Shown here: piece after piece, positions 1 to 11,355 of the stretch
Layout: each line of letters begins with the position of its first letter
Numbering within the stretch: position 1 is the stretch's first letter
NCBI RefSeq assembly: GCF_034190915.1
Contig: NW_026947486.1
Location: forward strand, 101,909,123-101,973,122
Direction: 5' to 3'
Length of the DNA: 64,000 nucleotides
Source of the DNA: Cavia porcellus
Lineage: Eukaryota > Chordata > Mammalia > Rodentia > Caviidae
The notes under the pieces: generated by a model
The model's database searches: none
Seen by the model: the letters and a program-made list of their open reading frames with translations, nothing else
What the model was told of the DNA's origin: nothing
Translations under genes and position numbers: made by a program

Positions 1-920
1 TTGAACATATACAGAATTTTAAAAGATCAGACACACCAAATTTAAAGACCCAATCCAAAAATGGGCATCTGAGATGAGTACACACATCTCAGAACAAGTA
101 CAAATAGAAATAAATATATAAAAATGTTCAACATTACTGGTCATTCAAAAGATGATGCGGAGATACCATTTCACTCCAGAAAGAATATCATCAAGAAATC
201 AACCCATAACAAATGCTGCAGTGGTTGTGGAGAAAAAGAATCTTTCTGTACTGTTGGTGGGAGTGTAGACTGGTGCAACCACTGTGGAACTCAATGTGGA
301 GATTCCTCAAAAAAACTAGGATTAGAGACCCCATTTGACCGAGCTATTCTTCTTTTTTGGTATCTTCCAAGAACTGAAAATATCACACCTCAGTGATATG
401 GACACCCATGTTTATAGGAGCATATTTTGTAATAGCTGAATCTTGAAAATCACCCAAATTTCCATCAACTGAGAAGTGTGTAAAAAAGATGTATTTTTAT
501 ACAGTGGAATAACTGTCATAAAGAAGGATAAACTTCAGATATTTCTAGGTAAATAGATATACTTTGAGACCGTACTCCTAAGCGAAATAAATCAGACACA
601 TATGTGTAAATGTAACATTTTTTCTCTGGTGTGAAAAACTAGAAACTGAATGCATAAATAAGGACCAAAGTTTATACTAGATATTGTAAAATAGGAAGAA
701 ACTGTTAAAAAGAAAGGGTAGCTAGTGAGGGGGAAGAGGGAAAAGAAAAAATGATAAATGGATAAAATGGAAACAAACTTTGTAAATAATGAGGGGAAGA
801 AAGGTTTAAGGGAGGAGAAGGGACTGGGTAAAAAGAGGAATCATGTACAGGTACAAATTCCCTAGGATGAATATGATCACTATGTTTATCTAAATTCTAC
901 CAATAAACTTAAAAAAAGAG
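1..920 (+). mobile_element. L1 3' end (LINE-1 fragment)
   Basis: The sequence has the layout of an L1 3' UTR: degraded ORF2-proximal text, then a purine-rich stretch near 700-840, then the block 'tgtacaggtacaaattc' near 844 and an ending around 'accaataaa' near 898 followed by an A-rich tail. The same terminal block recurs at about 33,960-34,030, so this is a family end rather than unique sequence. The left end is cut by the window edge. Reading frames inside it are short and not conserved. Confidence 0.7.
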
Positions 921-1528
921 AGATGAAGACAGGAGGAGGAAGAAAAAGGAAAGAGATAAAAAGAATTAAGATGTATTGTATATATGTAAAAACTTCCCTG
1001 AAGAAAGTAATCATTGTGTATTGCAAACATGTGTTAAATAAATAAAAACTACCCCTTCAGAACAATTCTTAGAACAATAGACCAAATTTCCTACAGAAGA
1101 TCATTTGTTCTTAGCTTCTGGAAAACAAATCTTAGTGCTAGGACACTTCAGCAACATCCTGCTACATTCTGGGGCACAGCAAACTGCTCCTCATTTCTCA
1201 CTCACTGATCACTGTAATAATAAGAAAATACCCTGGGGCTGTGAACATCTTCCTCTTCAATGAGGCACATGTCAGCAACTATTTTCTCCAGCATCTTCTC
1301 CAGCTTCTTAATTAAGTCTCATCTTTTAAACCTGACAACAAAGAGACATTGCATTCAGAAAAAGATTCCCAAAGAACCAGTGATGTGGGAGGGACGTGGG
1401 GAGAACAAAAAGGGAAGCTCACCATCTACCTGGAAAGAGTGTACCCTTATGGCAAGATAAATCCAGATACCTAATAAATCTAGAGTTTTTGTGGTGGAGC
1501 AGCACCCAGCTCAGACTATGCTGGGAGT
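921..1528. other. Unassigned intergenic sequence
   Basis: AT-rich sequence with no recognised gene or repeat. An open frame near 1260-1460 has no protein-like features. Confidence 0.4.
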
Positions 1529-2138
1529 TGTAGTTAGTGATTGCAAGGAAAAAAATTATAGACAGGACACATAATTTGCAGAATTATTTTATAATATTCA
1601 CTCAAAGAGTTAAATACAAGAAATACTGGAAAACTTTACATACATTAAAGATGTAGAGAACCCAGCCGAGGCCCTGCCACTGTTCTGCATGAGTCCAGCT
1701 GAAGACCTAGAGCCCATAACAATGAGACATGCAAGTCTGTTTCAAAGATGTGCACTGGGAAGGCCCAAAGGTCAACGATGGAAGGTAGAAAGTCTGTGCC
1801 ACTGGGGTGAAGGATCTGTGCCAGTAGGTTGAGGGTTCTGCACTGGAGCCAGGAAACGATGCTCAAAGTAAGAACCAGAGCTCCCCTGCAAAGTACCACA
1901 GCCATCCTCAGAGACAATAAAGTCCTGCGCTCCTCTGAAGATGAGAACAGACAAGGTCATAACAGGAAGCCAGCATGACAAGCTTTTCCTGGAGACTGAA
2001 CAGCACACGTCTTTCCCTTTGGAGCCAGGAAGCAATAAAGTAAGGACCAGAGTTCCCCCAAAGTGAATCAGAGCCATTCTCAGTGAGAAGGTAAAAATAA
2101 AGCTGACAATGCCAAAATGTGTAATAGAATGCATACAC
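1529..2138 (-). mobile_element. LTR family A, copy 1 (minus, 5' end degraded)
   Basis: Shares long stretches, inverted, with copy 2 at 2253-2989 and directly with copy 4 at 17911-20486. Shared landmarks are 'acacataattt' near 1569, 'gaaggcccaaag' near 1760 and 'gcactggagccagga' near 1840. The 3' end (TG on the plus strand) aligns at 1529. The opposite end is diverged and appears internally rearranged, with the 'agtaaggaccagag' segment seen twice (about 1867 and 2040). It is noncoding; open frames on either strand are by-products. Confidence 0.65.
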
Positions 2139-2252
2139 CAGGGAGGGTGAGCAGTTAACTAGAAGGGATAAAAAGAGAATCAGGAACAGGAAAAAAAAAC
2201 AGGAAAATATTCCTGAAAGAGCAGGAATAATTCAGTAATAACTTTCAATACG

Positions 2253-2989
2253 TGTTATGTATTAAAAACTGGTGATCAACTTAACACCACTGGAATTAAA
2301 TCAGCATGGTGCTGAGCGTAGATTACCCACCTGAGGAAAGCTGCCAGCATTGAGACATGGAGGAGAAGGAAGACGTTGTGGGTTCTCCTACATGTTGCTG
2401 TTTGTGTCATTGGTTCTCCTGGAGAAGCTCTGGTTTTTACATCAAGCATTGCTTTCTGGCTCCAAAGGGGAAGACGTGTGCCATTTCATCTCCAGGACAA
2501 ACTCACTTTCTGGCATGTGCTTAACTGTTCATACCATTGGAGGAGCTCGAGACCTTTATGTCACTGAGGATGGCTGTGGTGCTTTTCAGGACAGCCCTGA
2601 TCTTTGTTTTGAGTGTGACTTCTTGGCTCCAGCATAGAACTCTCAACCTACCAGCATGGCTCCTTTACCCAGCTGACATAGACTTTCTAGCTTCTAACGC
2701 TGATCTTTGGACCTTCCCAGCACAGATCCGTAAAAAGAGATTGGCATGAGTCCTTCTTGTGGGCTCTGGACCTCCAGCTGGACTTGTGGGAGGCATTGTC
2801 ATGGGCTCTAGGTTTTCATATGGACTTGTTTAGGACATTGCTGTGTGATCCAGGTCCTTGGCTGAATGTTCTATGTCTTTAGTGTTGTGGATAGATTTCC
2901 TTCCCATTAACTCTGGGTGACCATCATAAAATATTATAAATTTTGTGTCCTGATTGTAATTTTTCTCCTCACAACCCCTGACTAAAACA
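2253..2989 (+). mobile_element. LTR family A, copy 2 (near full length)
   Basis: Begins TGTTATG and ends ACTAAAACA, so it has the TG...CA ends of a retroviral-type LTR. The flanking 5-mers are ATACG and ATAGG, matching at 4 of 5 positions, as expected for an old 5-bp target duplication. It is homologous to copies 1, 3 and 4. Length is about 737 bp. No gag, pol or env sequence is attached, so it looks like a solo LTR. It lies in inverted orientation about 115 bp from copy 1. Confidence 0.7.
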
Positions 2990-3035
2990 ATAGGGATGAT
3001 CTCAATTCCACAATCAAAAAACACTGATTGGCAGA

Positions 3036-5420
3036 ATGAATCAAAAAACAACCCCCCAACAAAACCCAAGTAGCATGCTGTATACAAAAACATATTTAAC
3101 CAAAAAATTTTTGCAGACTAAGAATCAAATGATGGAAAATAATATTTCCTGCAATGGAAATATGAAAGCAAGAAGGACTAGCTATGCTATTTTCCAACAA
3201 AGTGGACTTCGTGCCAGAACTGATCAGATGAGGCAAACTAAGTCACAACATATTAAGGGAAAAATTAAACATAGAAAGATAACAATTATAAATATATACG
3301 TACCACATACTGACATACTCAAATTCGCAAAATAAGGACTACTGGACATAAAAGATCTGATAAGCATAATTAAAATGGATGATCTCAGTAACCTACTATC
3401 ACAAATAAATCAATTAGGAAAAATTCAACAAAAAATATCAGAGTTGAACCAAACCTTTGAACAAATGGATTTATTAGTTATCTACAGTGTGTCGCTCATC
3501 AACACAAATATGCATACTTCTCAGCAGCACATGGACCTTTCCCTAAATAGACCACACATTAGCCCGTAAAGCATGTTTAAGCAAATCAAAAATAATTGAA
3601 ATTATCTCATGTATATTATCAGATCATAGTGCACTGAAACTAGAAGTCACTGGCAAAAGTAACCACATAAATTATGAAAATCAAACAAAACACCCTTGAA
3701 TAATCAATGGGCTACAGAAAGGAAATGAAGAAGTCAAAGTATCATTATTTCCAGAAAACATGATTCTCTATATAAAAGATACAAACAAATTTCATCAAAA
3801 AAACTGCTAAAATTAATAACCAGGATAACAAAAAACAACCCTGGGCAACAAGAACAAAGGAAAAAGCAAAGTCCTGGACTTTATATTTATAAATCTACAA
3901 TGATTAAGAAAAACAGACCAGTGGATCAATGGAATAGAATAGAAAATCCAGAAACAACCCCAGGCATATTCAGCCTTCTGGTCTTAGACAAAGAGACCAA
4001 ATACTTAGGCTGGAGCAAAGATAACCTATTGAGCAAATGATGATAGGAAAACTGATTATTCATATGCAGAGGATTGAATCTAGACCCATGTATTAAACTA
4101 AAGTCAAAATGCATCAAAGATCTAAATGAACATTTAGAAACATCTAATCTAGTAGAACACAAATTATGTAAAGCTTTTGTACATACAGGCATAGGCAAGA
4201 ACTTTCTGAAAATAACCTCAATGTCAAAAGAAATATTATCAAGAATCAACAAATGGGAAGACATCAAATGGAAAAGCTTCTGCACAGGAAAGGAAACAAG
4301 CAACAGAGTGAAGACACAACTTACCGAAAGGGAGAAACAATTTCCAGCTATTCCTTGGACAGAAGACTAACATCTAGGATATATTAAGAATTTTAAAGGA
4401 TAGGTTCTCCAAAATATAACACCCACTCAAAAAATGAACAAAAGAAATAGGGACTTCTCAGTGCAAAGGTACGAAGTACAAATGTCTAATAAGTGTCTGA
4501 AAAATGTTCAATATGGCAGACCATTAGACAAATGCACATTAAAGCAACATTAAAATTCCATCTTACTCCAGAAAGAATGACTATTATCAAGAAATCAAAC
4601 AATAACAAATGCTGGACAGGCTTCAGGGGAAAAAGGTAACCATCTACATTGCTTGCAGGAATGTAAACTGCTACAAACAGTATGATACTGGTATGGAGAT
4701 TCCTCAAAAAACTAAAAATAGAAATTCCATTTGAGCCAACTATTTTGCTTTTAGGTATCTTCCCAGAAAATTTAAAGAATCATATTCCAGTGATACATGT
4801 GCACGTATTTTTATAGCAACACAATTCTTCACAACTAAATTTTGGAAGCAGTATATATGTCCATTAACAGATAAATGGATAAAAAAAGCAGTATTTATGC
4901 ACAATGGAGTATTCCTCTGCCACAAAGATAAATTTGAGGTATTCATAAGAAAACAAATGAGCCAGGCGTGGTGGCTCATGCCTGTAATCTCAGCACTCAG
5001 GAGGCTGAGGCAGGAGGATCGTTGCGAGTTCGAGACCAGCCTGGGCTACAAAGTGAGCTCAAGGCCAGCCTGAACTGCATAGCGAGACCCTGTCTCAAAA
5101 AGACAAAAAAAAAGAAAGAAAGAAAGAAAAGAAATGCACACTCAGACCAAAATTTTAAGTGAAATATATCAGGCATACAGCTTAAATAGCACATAATTTC
5201 TCTTATATGAGAAGCACAAAATATAAATAAAGAGCAAAATAAATCACAGGTAATAAGAAAGAGAGAAATTGATCTTTGCAAGAAGAGGACCAAAAGATAG
5301 GAAAATGGAGGGCAGAAGAAGGAAATAAAAAACTCAACATGTTATGTACATGTACCAACTCCCCATGAGGAATGTAATCATCATGTACTATGAACATGTA
5401 CTAATAAAATAAAAATTGAA
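3036..5420 (+). mobile_element. LINE-1 fragment, ORF2 relics plus 3' UTR
   Basis: Conceptual translation of 3240-3330 gives an endonuclease-like string (TIINIYVPHT), and 3400-3490 gives one like the L1 endonuclease segment before the aspartate-rich core (LLSQINQ, FEQMDLLVIY). Around 4230-4320 the string INKWEDIKWKSFCTGKE resembles the C-terminal part of ORF2. The frame is broken by stops and a large internal deletion removes most of the reverse transcriptase. 4380-4950 and 5140-5420 read as 3' UTR, interrupted by a B1 at 4958-5133. Confidence 0.75.
4958..5133 (+). mobile_element. SINE B1 inside L1 3' UTR
   Basis: 7SL-derived head 'gccaggcgtggtggctca', then 'gaccagcctgggctacaaa' followed by the internally duplicated 'ggccagcctgaactgcata', then 'gagaccctgtctc' and an A-rich tail with AAAG repeats. 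The internal duplication is diagnostic of rodent B1. Confidence 0.9.
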
Positions 5421-5800
5421 AAATATTAAAATCCCAACAAATGGTTGAGCCACAAAGCTATGAGTTAACAAATAATAACTATGTGATTTTCAACCATAAT
5501 GTGTGGGGTAATGTTTTTTTTTTTTAACTGCCAAGTTTGGGGATGACTTGCTACACAAATTTTTAAAAATAAATACCTAATACACTCTCTGTGCACCTAC
5601 CCTGCATGTGGATTTCACCAGAATCAGCTGAAGAGAATGATAAACTTTTTAAAGAATGGTTCAGGGAAAACCAGTTCTCCACCTGCAGAAGAATAAATCT
5701 AGAACCATATTTCTCACTGTGTTCTAAAATGAAATCAAAAAGACAAGTTGAAAAATTTTAATGTACGTGAGATTTTCACTTGCTTCTCAATTTTAGGTTT

Positions 5801-5922
5801 CAAAAGTTTGGGGGCAGGCTGGGCATATAGTTCAGCAGCACAGCACCTTCCTGTCAAATGCGAGGTCATGAGTTCAACCCCTGGTACAAATCAAATCAAA
5901 ACAAAACAAAAGTTTAGAGGCA
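5801..5922 (+). mobile_element. ID-like tRNA-derived SINE with TSD
   Basis: tRNA-like body at about 5817-5880 with recognisable box B ('gagttcaacccctgg'), then CAAAA-type tail. Flanked by near-identical direct repeats 'caaaagtttgggggca' (5801-5816) and 'caaaagtttagaggca' (5907-5922). Confidence 0.85.
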
Positions 5923-7250
5923 AACTGTGCTCTCTTCCAGAAAGTCCAAGGTAGAATTCACTTTGAAATTCTTTGAGACTGTTTTCAGAATCCAGTTCTT
6001 GCCTTCAAGCCAATGTGGTGCATCAAATTTTCTTGTGTTCCTATCTTGTCCTTTTGTGCTGTCAGCGGAAATGGCACTGTACTTTTAAATGTTTCAGGGC
6101 CACAGGTCAGGCCCTCTAAGAGAATCCCACTGGTGAAGGTCAAGTAACTAGTAGATTTAGTTACATCTTCAAAATTGCTTTTGTACTGTAATATAAATGG
6201 GTACAGTTATCTAGCAGTAGTAAGATTCATAGTTACTTTTTCACTGAACTTCCTTTTGACTTCAGGATTGCTTAAATCTGGTAATCTATGTGCCACTTCC
6301 TTTTGACAATAGAGTGCTTCTGTGCATATCCATTGCTATGACTTTGGCTGGTTAGAAAGATATTCAGAATCAGACAGGTAGCTCTGGTGTTATTTAACTT
6401 GCTGTGCAGAGTCAAGCTCTGAGTGGTAGCAAAAGTTCGGTAATAAGCAAATTGTTTCTCACAAGGACCAGAAGGGCAATTGTAAGTGCAGGCTGGTAGT
6501 ATAAATTTGGAGTGGGGGCTTATAATAACTGAAAAATCTGATTATGTCTATTCCCACCTTACTAAAGGGTTACAGGCCTTTCTTAGGTAAGAACTGAAGT
6601 GTAAACTTTTTTCAGTGTAGAAAGTCCTTCTTCCACAAGGCCTTTGTTTCCCATTTCCAAAGTTTGCAGTCTAAAGACGAGTCAAGACTGAGATTTGGTC
6701 AACCTAGTCATGGGGACAAGGAAGAATATGTATGGAAAACAAAAAATTCTGTAAAGTACCAACTCATATTTTCATCTCTAGTGATTAAGGTCATTGGAAA
6801 TTACTACAACCTAATTCATCAATTAATGGCCATCAATTGTAAGAATGAAGATTTGGGTCAATCAACCTGGAAAAGGATTAGCGAAATGCAGTCATTTTTC
6901 TGAAGACAAAGGGAGTATAGAGCAGGGAATAGAAAAGGTAGCCAAAATACCATATGCGAAAACAAGGCTGTAATAACTGTGAATGTTGCTTCCTTACTTT
7001 AATGTGAGTTACTTTACATATATAAGTCAAATATGTTTGATTTGACAAAATCTCATCCTGTTATCTTCTAACAAAAGATGTGCTAATTGTATTTTCAGCA
7101 TTTAAGATACAAGATAGTAAAAACAGTATGAATTGCAAAGCATGAGCAAGACAAGAAAAATATAGGATTTTACTGTCCTCTTTTGAAGAAAGGTTACTGT
7201 TTTTTCAGTTGTAGGTAGGAGACTTGAATCATATTAGTCAGAATTACGAC
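5923..7250. other. Unassigned intergenic sequence
   Basis: No gene, exon with splice sites or recognisable repeat seen. The open frame at 6664-6903 has no known domain. Confidence 0.4.
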
Positions 7251-8141
7251 ATTGTTACCATCTCTAAAAATTAATAATGGTGTAAGAAATGTACCTGGAC
7301 CTTTTAGAGGGTGGGCCAGCAGTAGAAGAGTGAGTCTGTGCTCTGTACCCCTCCATTATGTCCCAGAGGGTGGGCTGACTGGCCGACAGTCAGTCTGTGA
7401 TCCAGGCATTGCATCCTGGAGGATGGGCTGGCTGGAAGAGTGTAACACCAACAGGAACTCCAAGACACGGAACAATAGCCTGGTGCACAGATGCATGCAC
7501 ACTTCTGGAGCGTGAAGTAATCAGTGAGGCCAGTGATGAGGAAGCATCTGAAGCAGCAGTGAGAAAGACAGCAGCTGGACTCTGGAGAACTCCCACTGAC
7601 AGAAGACCAGTCTCAGCTCCTAGATCCAGAGGCCAAGATCGGGTCCATATCCAGCACATCTCTGGGATGCAACATGGACATTACCACAGAAATGTAAACA
7701 TCAGAAGAGGAAGCTGAACACAGACCTCCCACAAGCCTGCCAGCAGCCATCAGGGACTGGTAGCCAGCACTGATGGGGAGATCCAGCCACCCAAGCTCCT
7801 GCACACCTGCCACCATCAGGGGAGCCTCAGTGTAGCTCACCTGTCTGGAGAAACCAGCTCTGCAACCTATTGCCTCACTGGGAACCTAGAAGAGGAAAAA
7901 CCCAGGTGCCTGACCCATTCCTCGTACAATGTGGCAGCCAACTTGGAAAGTGCCTGGGGCCCCACAACTGGCTCATCTAAAGGATCCCAGGAAAATGTCA
8001 AGATGAAGGAACAGAAGGCAATCTCAGACCTACAGCCCACACAGAACAAGTCCAGGAGACATAGTTACAGAAGAATTTGAAGTCACATACCTGAAATTTC
8101 TGAAAGGACAGTGCTGTACTTCCCCAAAAAGGCCCCCAAGA
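7251..8141 (-). other. Unrecognised repeat-like block next to an LTR candidate
   Basis: Moderately GC-rich, with open frames of 60-106 codons on both strands and no recognisable domain. It abuts the LTR candidate at 8142-8724 on the side where retroviral leader and gag would lie on the minus strand. Low-complexity direct similarities ('agagggtgggcc', 'agagggtgggct') occur at about 7306 and 7366. It could be an eroded proviral internal region. That is inference only; no Gag motif was seen. Confidence 0.3.
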
Positions 8142-8724
8142 TGAAAAATGGGGCAAAACCCCTGAGATGGAAAAAGATGGGGCAAAACGACATCATTTTA
8201 GGAAGAAGCGCTTTTATTTTAGCTGGCCCGGAGACACAGTGCAGATGGAATTTGCAGAGCTGTGCAACTGAGTCAGAATTTTGACTGATTTTTATAGTTT
8301 ATTTATGATTAGCTCATTGATCATTAAGTATATAGTGATGAGAAACAGAAACAAGGTGGGTCTTTGTTCCCCTTTGCTTGAGGTCAGAGGCGTTTTACAG
8401 TGGGTGGTTAGCCAATTTATATTCCTTGGTCTGCCAATTTTAGGAACATTTGTCTCTTATAAAGGGAACAATGGTTGACACAACATCATTTGTCTCTTAC
8501 AAGGGAACAAAGGTTGACATAGCACACAGGTTACTTGGGGGGTCATGTGTATAGAACAGCATAATGACAAGGTCAGTTAATCTATAACTATGTGGTTGGT
8601 GCTTGGTTACTAGGGTAACGAGTTCAGTATAGAATGATAATACTGTTAATAACTATCTTTTTAACTATTTTTGCTAATTATCTTTTAATCAATTATTTTA
8701 ATTTTTCAGCATCTTAGTATAACA
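8142..8724 (-). mobile_element. Candidate retroviral LTR (minus strand)
   Basis: Read on the minus strand it begins TGTTATAC and ends TTTTTCA, carries an AATAAA signal shortly before 'agcgcttcttcc', and is followed after two bases by a TTGGGGGCC-type stretch. That stretch resembles the start of a proline-tRNA primer-binding site used by gammaretrovirus-like elements. The rest of that site is degenerate. No second LTR or TSD was found, so the boundaries are provisional. Confidence 0.4.
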
Positions 8725-8778
8725 GATAGCGACCAAAGTAAAGAAACAATTTCATGAGGCTGTAAAAATAATCAGATC

Positions 8779-8970
8779 AGAAATAATATCTCATGCCAGG
8801 CGTAGTGTCTCTCGCCTGTAATTCCAGCACTCAGGAGCCTGAGACAGGAGGATTATTGCGAGTTTGAGACCAGCCTGGGCTACAAAGTGAGCTCAAGACC
8901 AGCCTGAACTGCATAGCAAGTCCCTGTCTCAAACAGACAAAAAAAAAAAAAAAAGAAATAATATCTCATG
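8779..8970 (+). mobile_element. SINE B1 with 17-bp TSD
   Basis: Full-length B1 body with internal duplication and an A tail. It is flanked by perfect 17-bp direct repeats 'agaaataatatctcatg' at 8779-8795 and 8954-8970, the signature of L1-mediated insertion. Confidence 0.95.
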
Positions 8971-8998
8971 TAAAAGAACAAATGATAAACAATGAAAC

Positions 8999-9127
8999 AA
9001 ATGCTGAGTACAGGGCCGAGGATTTAGCTCAGTGGCATAAGCATCTGCCCGGCAAGCGTGAGGTCGTGAGTTTGATCCCTGGTGCTGCAAAACAAAACAA
9101 AACAAAACAAAAAAAATGCTGAGTACA
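8999..9127 (+). mobile_element. ID-like SINE with 14-bp TSD
   Basis: tRNA-like body 'ggatttagctcagtggcata' with box B 'gagtttgatccctgg' and a (CAAAA)n tail. Perfect direct repeats 'aaatgctgagtaca' lie at 8999-9012 and 9114-9127. It sits 29 bp from the B1 copy, in the same orientation. Confidence 0.92.
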
Positions 9128-9293
9128 TCTAAAGAAGACATAGATTTTTAAAAGGATCTTTGCAAAATGATGGAAACCTTGAATGAACAATAAAGAACTA
9201 CAATGCATAAAAAAAACTGAAGGACTTAGTGGGATTCAAAATGTACAATAGATACTGTAAAGGTGAAAAGAGAAGTGTCTAAAAACGGAAGCT

Positions 9294-9747
9294 AGTAGCA
9301 ATTGTTTATTTCCTATTATTACCCTGCCTTGAAGTCCTGTATTGTTTTCATTGGTTTGGTTTTATTCTATTTTGTTTTGTTTGATTCTATTATGTCTTAC
9401 GGTATGGGCAGCTACTTTGAAGATAAGATATATTACGGTAGCCATTTTTTGATTTTTTATTATCTTGTTTTAAAGTCCTGTATCAGTTTCATTGTTTTGT
9501 TTTGATTGATTTTATTCTGTTCTGTTTTGTTTGATTTCATTCTGTCTTATGGTATGGGCAGCTATTTTGCAGATAACATAAGACATTATGGTAGCCATTG
9601 TTGATTTCCTATTATCTTGTTTTGAAGTCCTGTAATGATCTCATTGTTTTGTTTTGATTGTCTTTTTGCTGTTTGGGTTTTCAGTTTTATTCTCAATAAA
9701 ATAAAATAAAATAAAATAAAATAAAATAAAATAAAATAAAATAAAAA
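9294..9747 (+). mobile_element. Retroposon of ~150-bp T-rich units, copy 1
   Basis: Contains a partial unit and two further units with period 150 bp; 'ggtatgggcagcta' recurs at 9401 and 9551. Each unit carries 'ggtagccatt', 'gaagtcctgta' or a close variant, and GTTTTGTTTT-type runs. The block ends in 'tattctcaataaaat' and a long AAAAT-repeat tail, so it looks retroposed. A second, older copy is at 21078-21587. No coding capacity. I do not recognise a named family. Confidence 0.6.
9695..9747 (+). repeat. (AAAAT)n tail
   Basis: About ten AAAAT units forming the 3' tail of the preceding retroposon. Confidence 0.95.
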
Positions 9748-10492
9748 TGTGCCTGGATACAGGGTGACAAGGGTGTCAGTTGTAATGCTGAAAATAACAG
9801 CACCTGACTTCCTTTTTTCCCTGCCAGCCACATGGTTTCGACAGCAGCTGTTGCACCCTCCGCCCTCCCTTCTGTTTGCTCTCCTTAGCCACTCCAATGG
9901 CCTGGCACAACTTGCTCTGGTGCCCTTCCTGGTTATCTAGCAGCCATTCTCCTCCAGTCTACTTCAGCACGAATGCAGTTCAACTGTCAGCACAGTGCCC
10001 CTCCCCAGCTCCTACCACTTTAGATGCTGCTGCTGCGTCTTTTAAGAAGAGAGACGGAACACCCTACTGTGGCTAGGGTTAGAGGGTGAGGGATGTGGGC
10101 CCACTGTGAACATCCCCAGTGCCCCACAGCTAGGCTTCCAGAAGGTTCCGTTTCCAGCCCCACTCTCTCACTGAATTCCTGCTATTCTTGAGTCATGCGG
10201 CCCGTGGGATTGTGCTTACACCAATCACAGGCTTGCAGCTGCTATCTAAGCAGCCCTCCTCACCCACTTCTCCAATTAGTGTAAGTGGGCTCCCTCCAGT
10301 GTACTGACCCCTACCCACACCCCCACCCCCAGGGCTGCTGCGCACGCTCTGTTGAAATAAAAAACTCCCTTTGGTGATCCTGTAAACCTGCTCATGATTT
10401 ATTTTCTGTTTTGTGTGTGCTCTGAAAGCTCTGTAAATCTACTCATGATTCCTGTCCTGAGGACTGTGTCTTTAAAAAAAGAGTGATAAACA
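9748..10492 (+). mobile_element. Candidate retroviral LTR (plus strand)
   Basis: Begins TGTGCC directly after the AAAAT tail and ends GATAAACA. Inside are a CCAAT motif near 10210 and AATAAA near 10354, in LTR-like order. Two bases after the end, 'aggggctcc' resembles the start of a proline-tRNA primer site, but the match then fails. No partner LTR is seen; extent is inferred. Confidence 0.38.
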
Positions 10493-11164
10493 TTAGGGGC
10501 TCCAGAGACCAGCAGCCAATAAAGATCAGCAGCAGAGACCAGTGCCTGGCAGAATTGACCTGCAGTGCTTGGCAGTAACCAGCAGCTGCTAACTCTCAGC
10601 ATCTGGCATTATGTAGTGTCATCTGGTGACATCAGAAAAGCCAGCAGAGCTGCACTTTGCCAGTTCATGATTTTCATCTGATTCAAGCAAAGAACTATTT
10701 ATTGATTGGCAACAATATATTGATTTGTTTAGAACAAAATCCTTACCCAATATTCTCTTTCTGAGCTGTATTGGGTGTGCCACAGTTATTTGAAGGTTGT
10801 AGATGGTGATTGAAGGGAAGCAGCAGTAATTGATAACCCATATACAGTTACTGATCTGCTGATTTATCTTACTGGCATAAGCAGCAGCTGGCTGATCAAT
10901 TTTCTTACCTTCTCCTGAGACTCCCATCAGCTTTCCATCTTTCAGGCCAGATGGGCATTTAACCACATGACAAAGGGCCCTCCTGACTTCTTCAGTATTT
11001 CCTTGTCACCAAAATCAGAGGAAACAAGAAAAAGCAGGTCTTCAATATGCGCTTACAGTGATCCAGATTATTCCGCCTACTTACTACCTGTCCTCCCCAT
11101 CTTTAGTCAAGGTAACAGAAAGCAAATAGATACCACTTAACCCATCTCCCACAACTGTATAAAG
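10493..11164. other. Unassigned; possibly ERV-internal remnant
   Basis: Repeats of the 'gaccagcagcc/ccagtgcctggca' type near 10507-10590. A 115-codon frame on the minus strand (10619-10966) has no recognisable domain, and an ancient relic is possible. Confidence 0.3.
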
Positions 11165-11355
11165 CTAATTCTCTTTTTTAAGAGGTAGTTTGTTTGTTTG
11201 TTTGTTTGTTTATTCAAGACAGAATCTTACTGTGTTGTTGAGCCGAGCATTGAACTTACTAGATAGGGGGTGGTTGACCTTGAAGTGGTGGCAACTCTCC
11301 TGTCTCAGTTTCCCAAGTGCTGGGATTACAGGTCTTTGCCACTATATTTGGCTAT
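11165..11355 (-). mobile_element. Old B1-like SINE (minus)
   Basis: On the plus strand: TTTG-repeat tail, 'gacagaatcttactg', then 'cccaagtgctgggattacagg'. This is an inverted, diverged 7SL-derived SINE. Confidence 0.7.

Noticed and set aside
10619..10966. 115-codon minus-strand frame as a gene
   Set aside because: No domain, start context or splice signal. It may be relic sequence.
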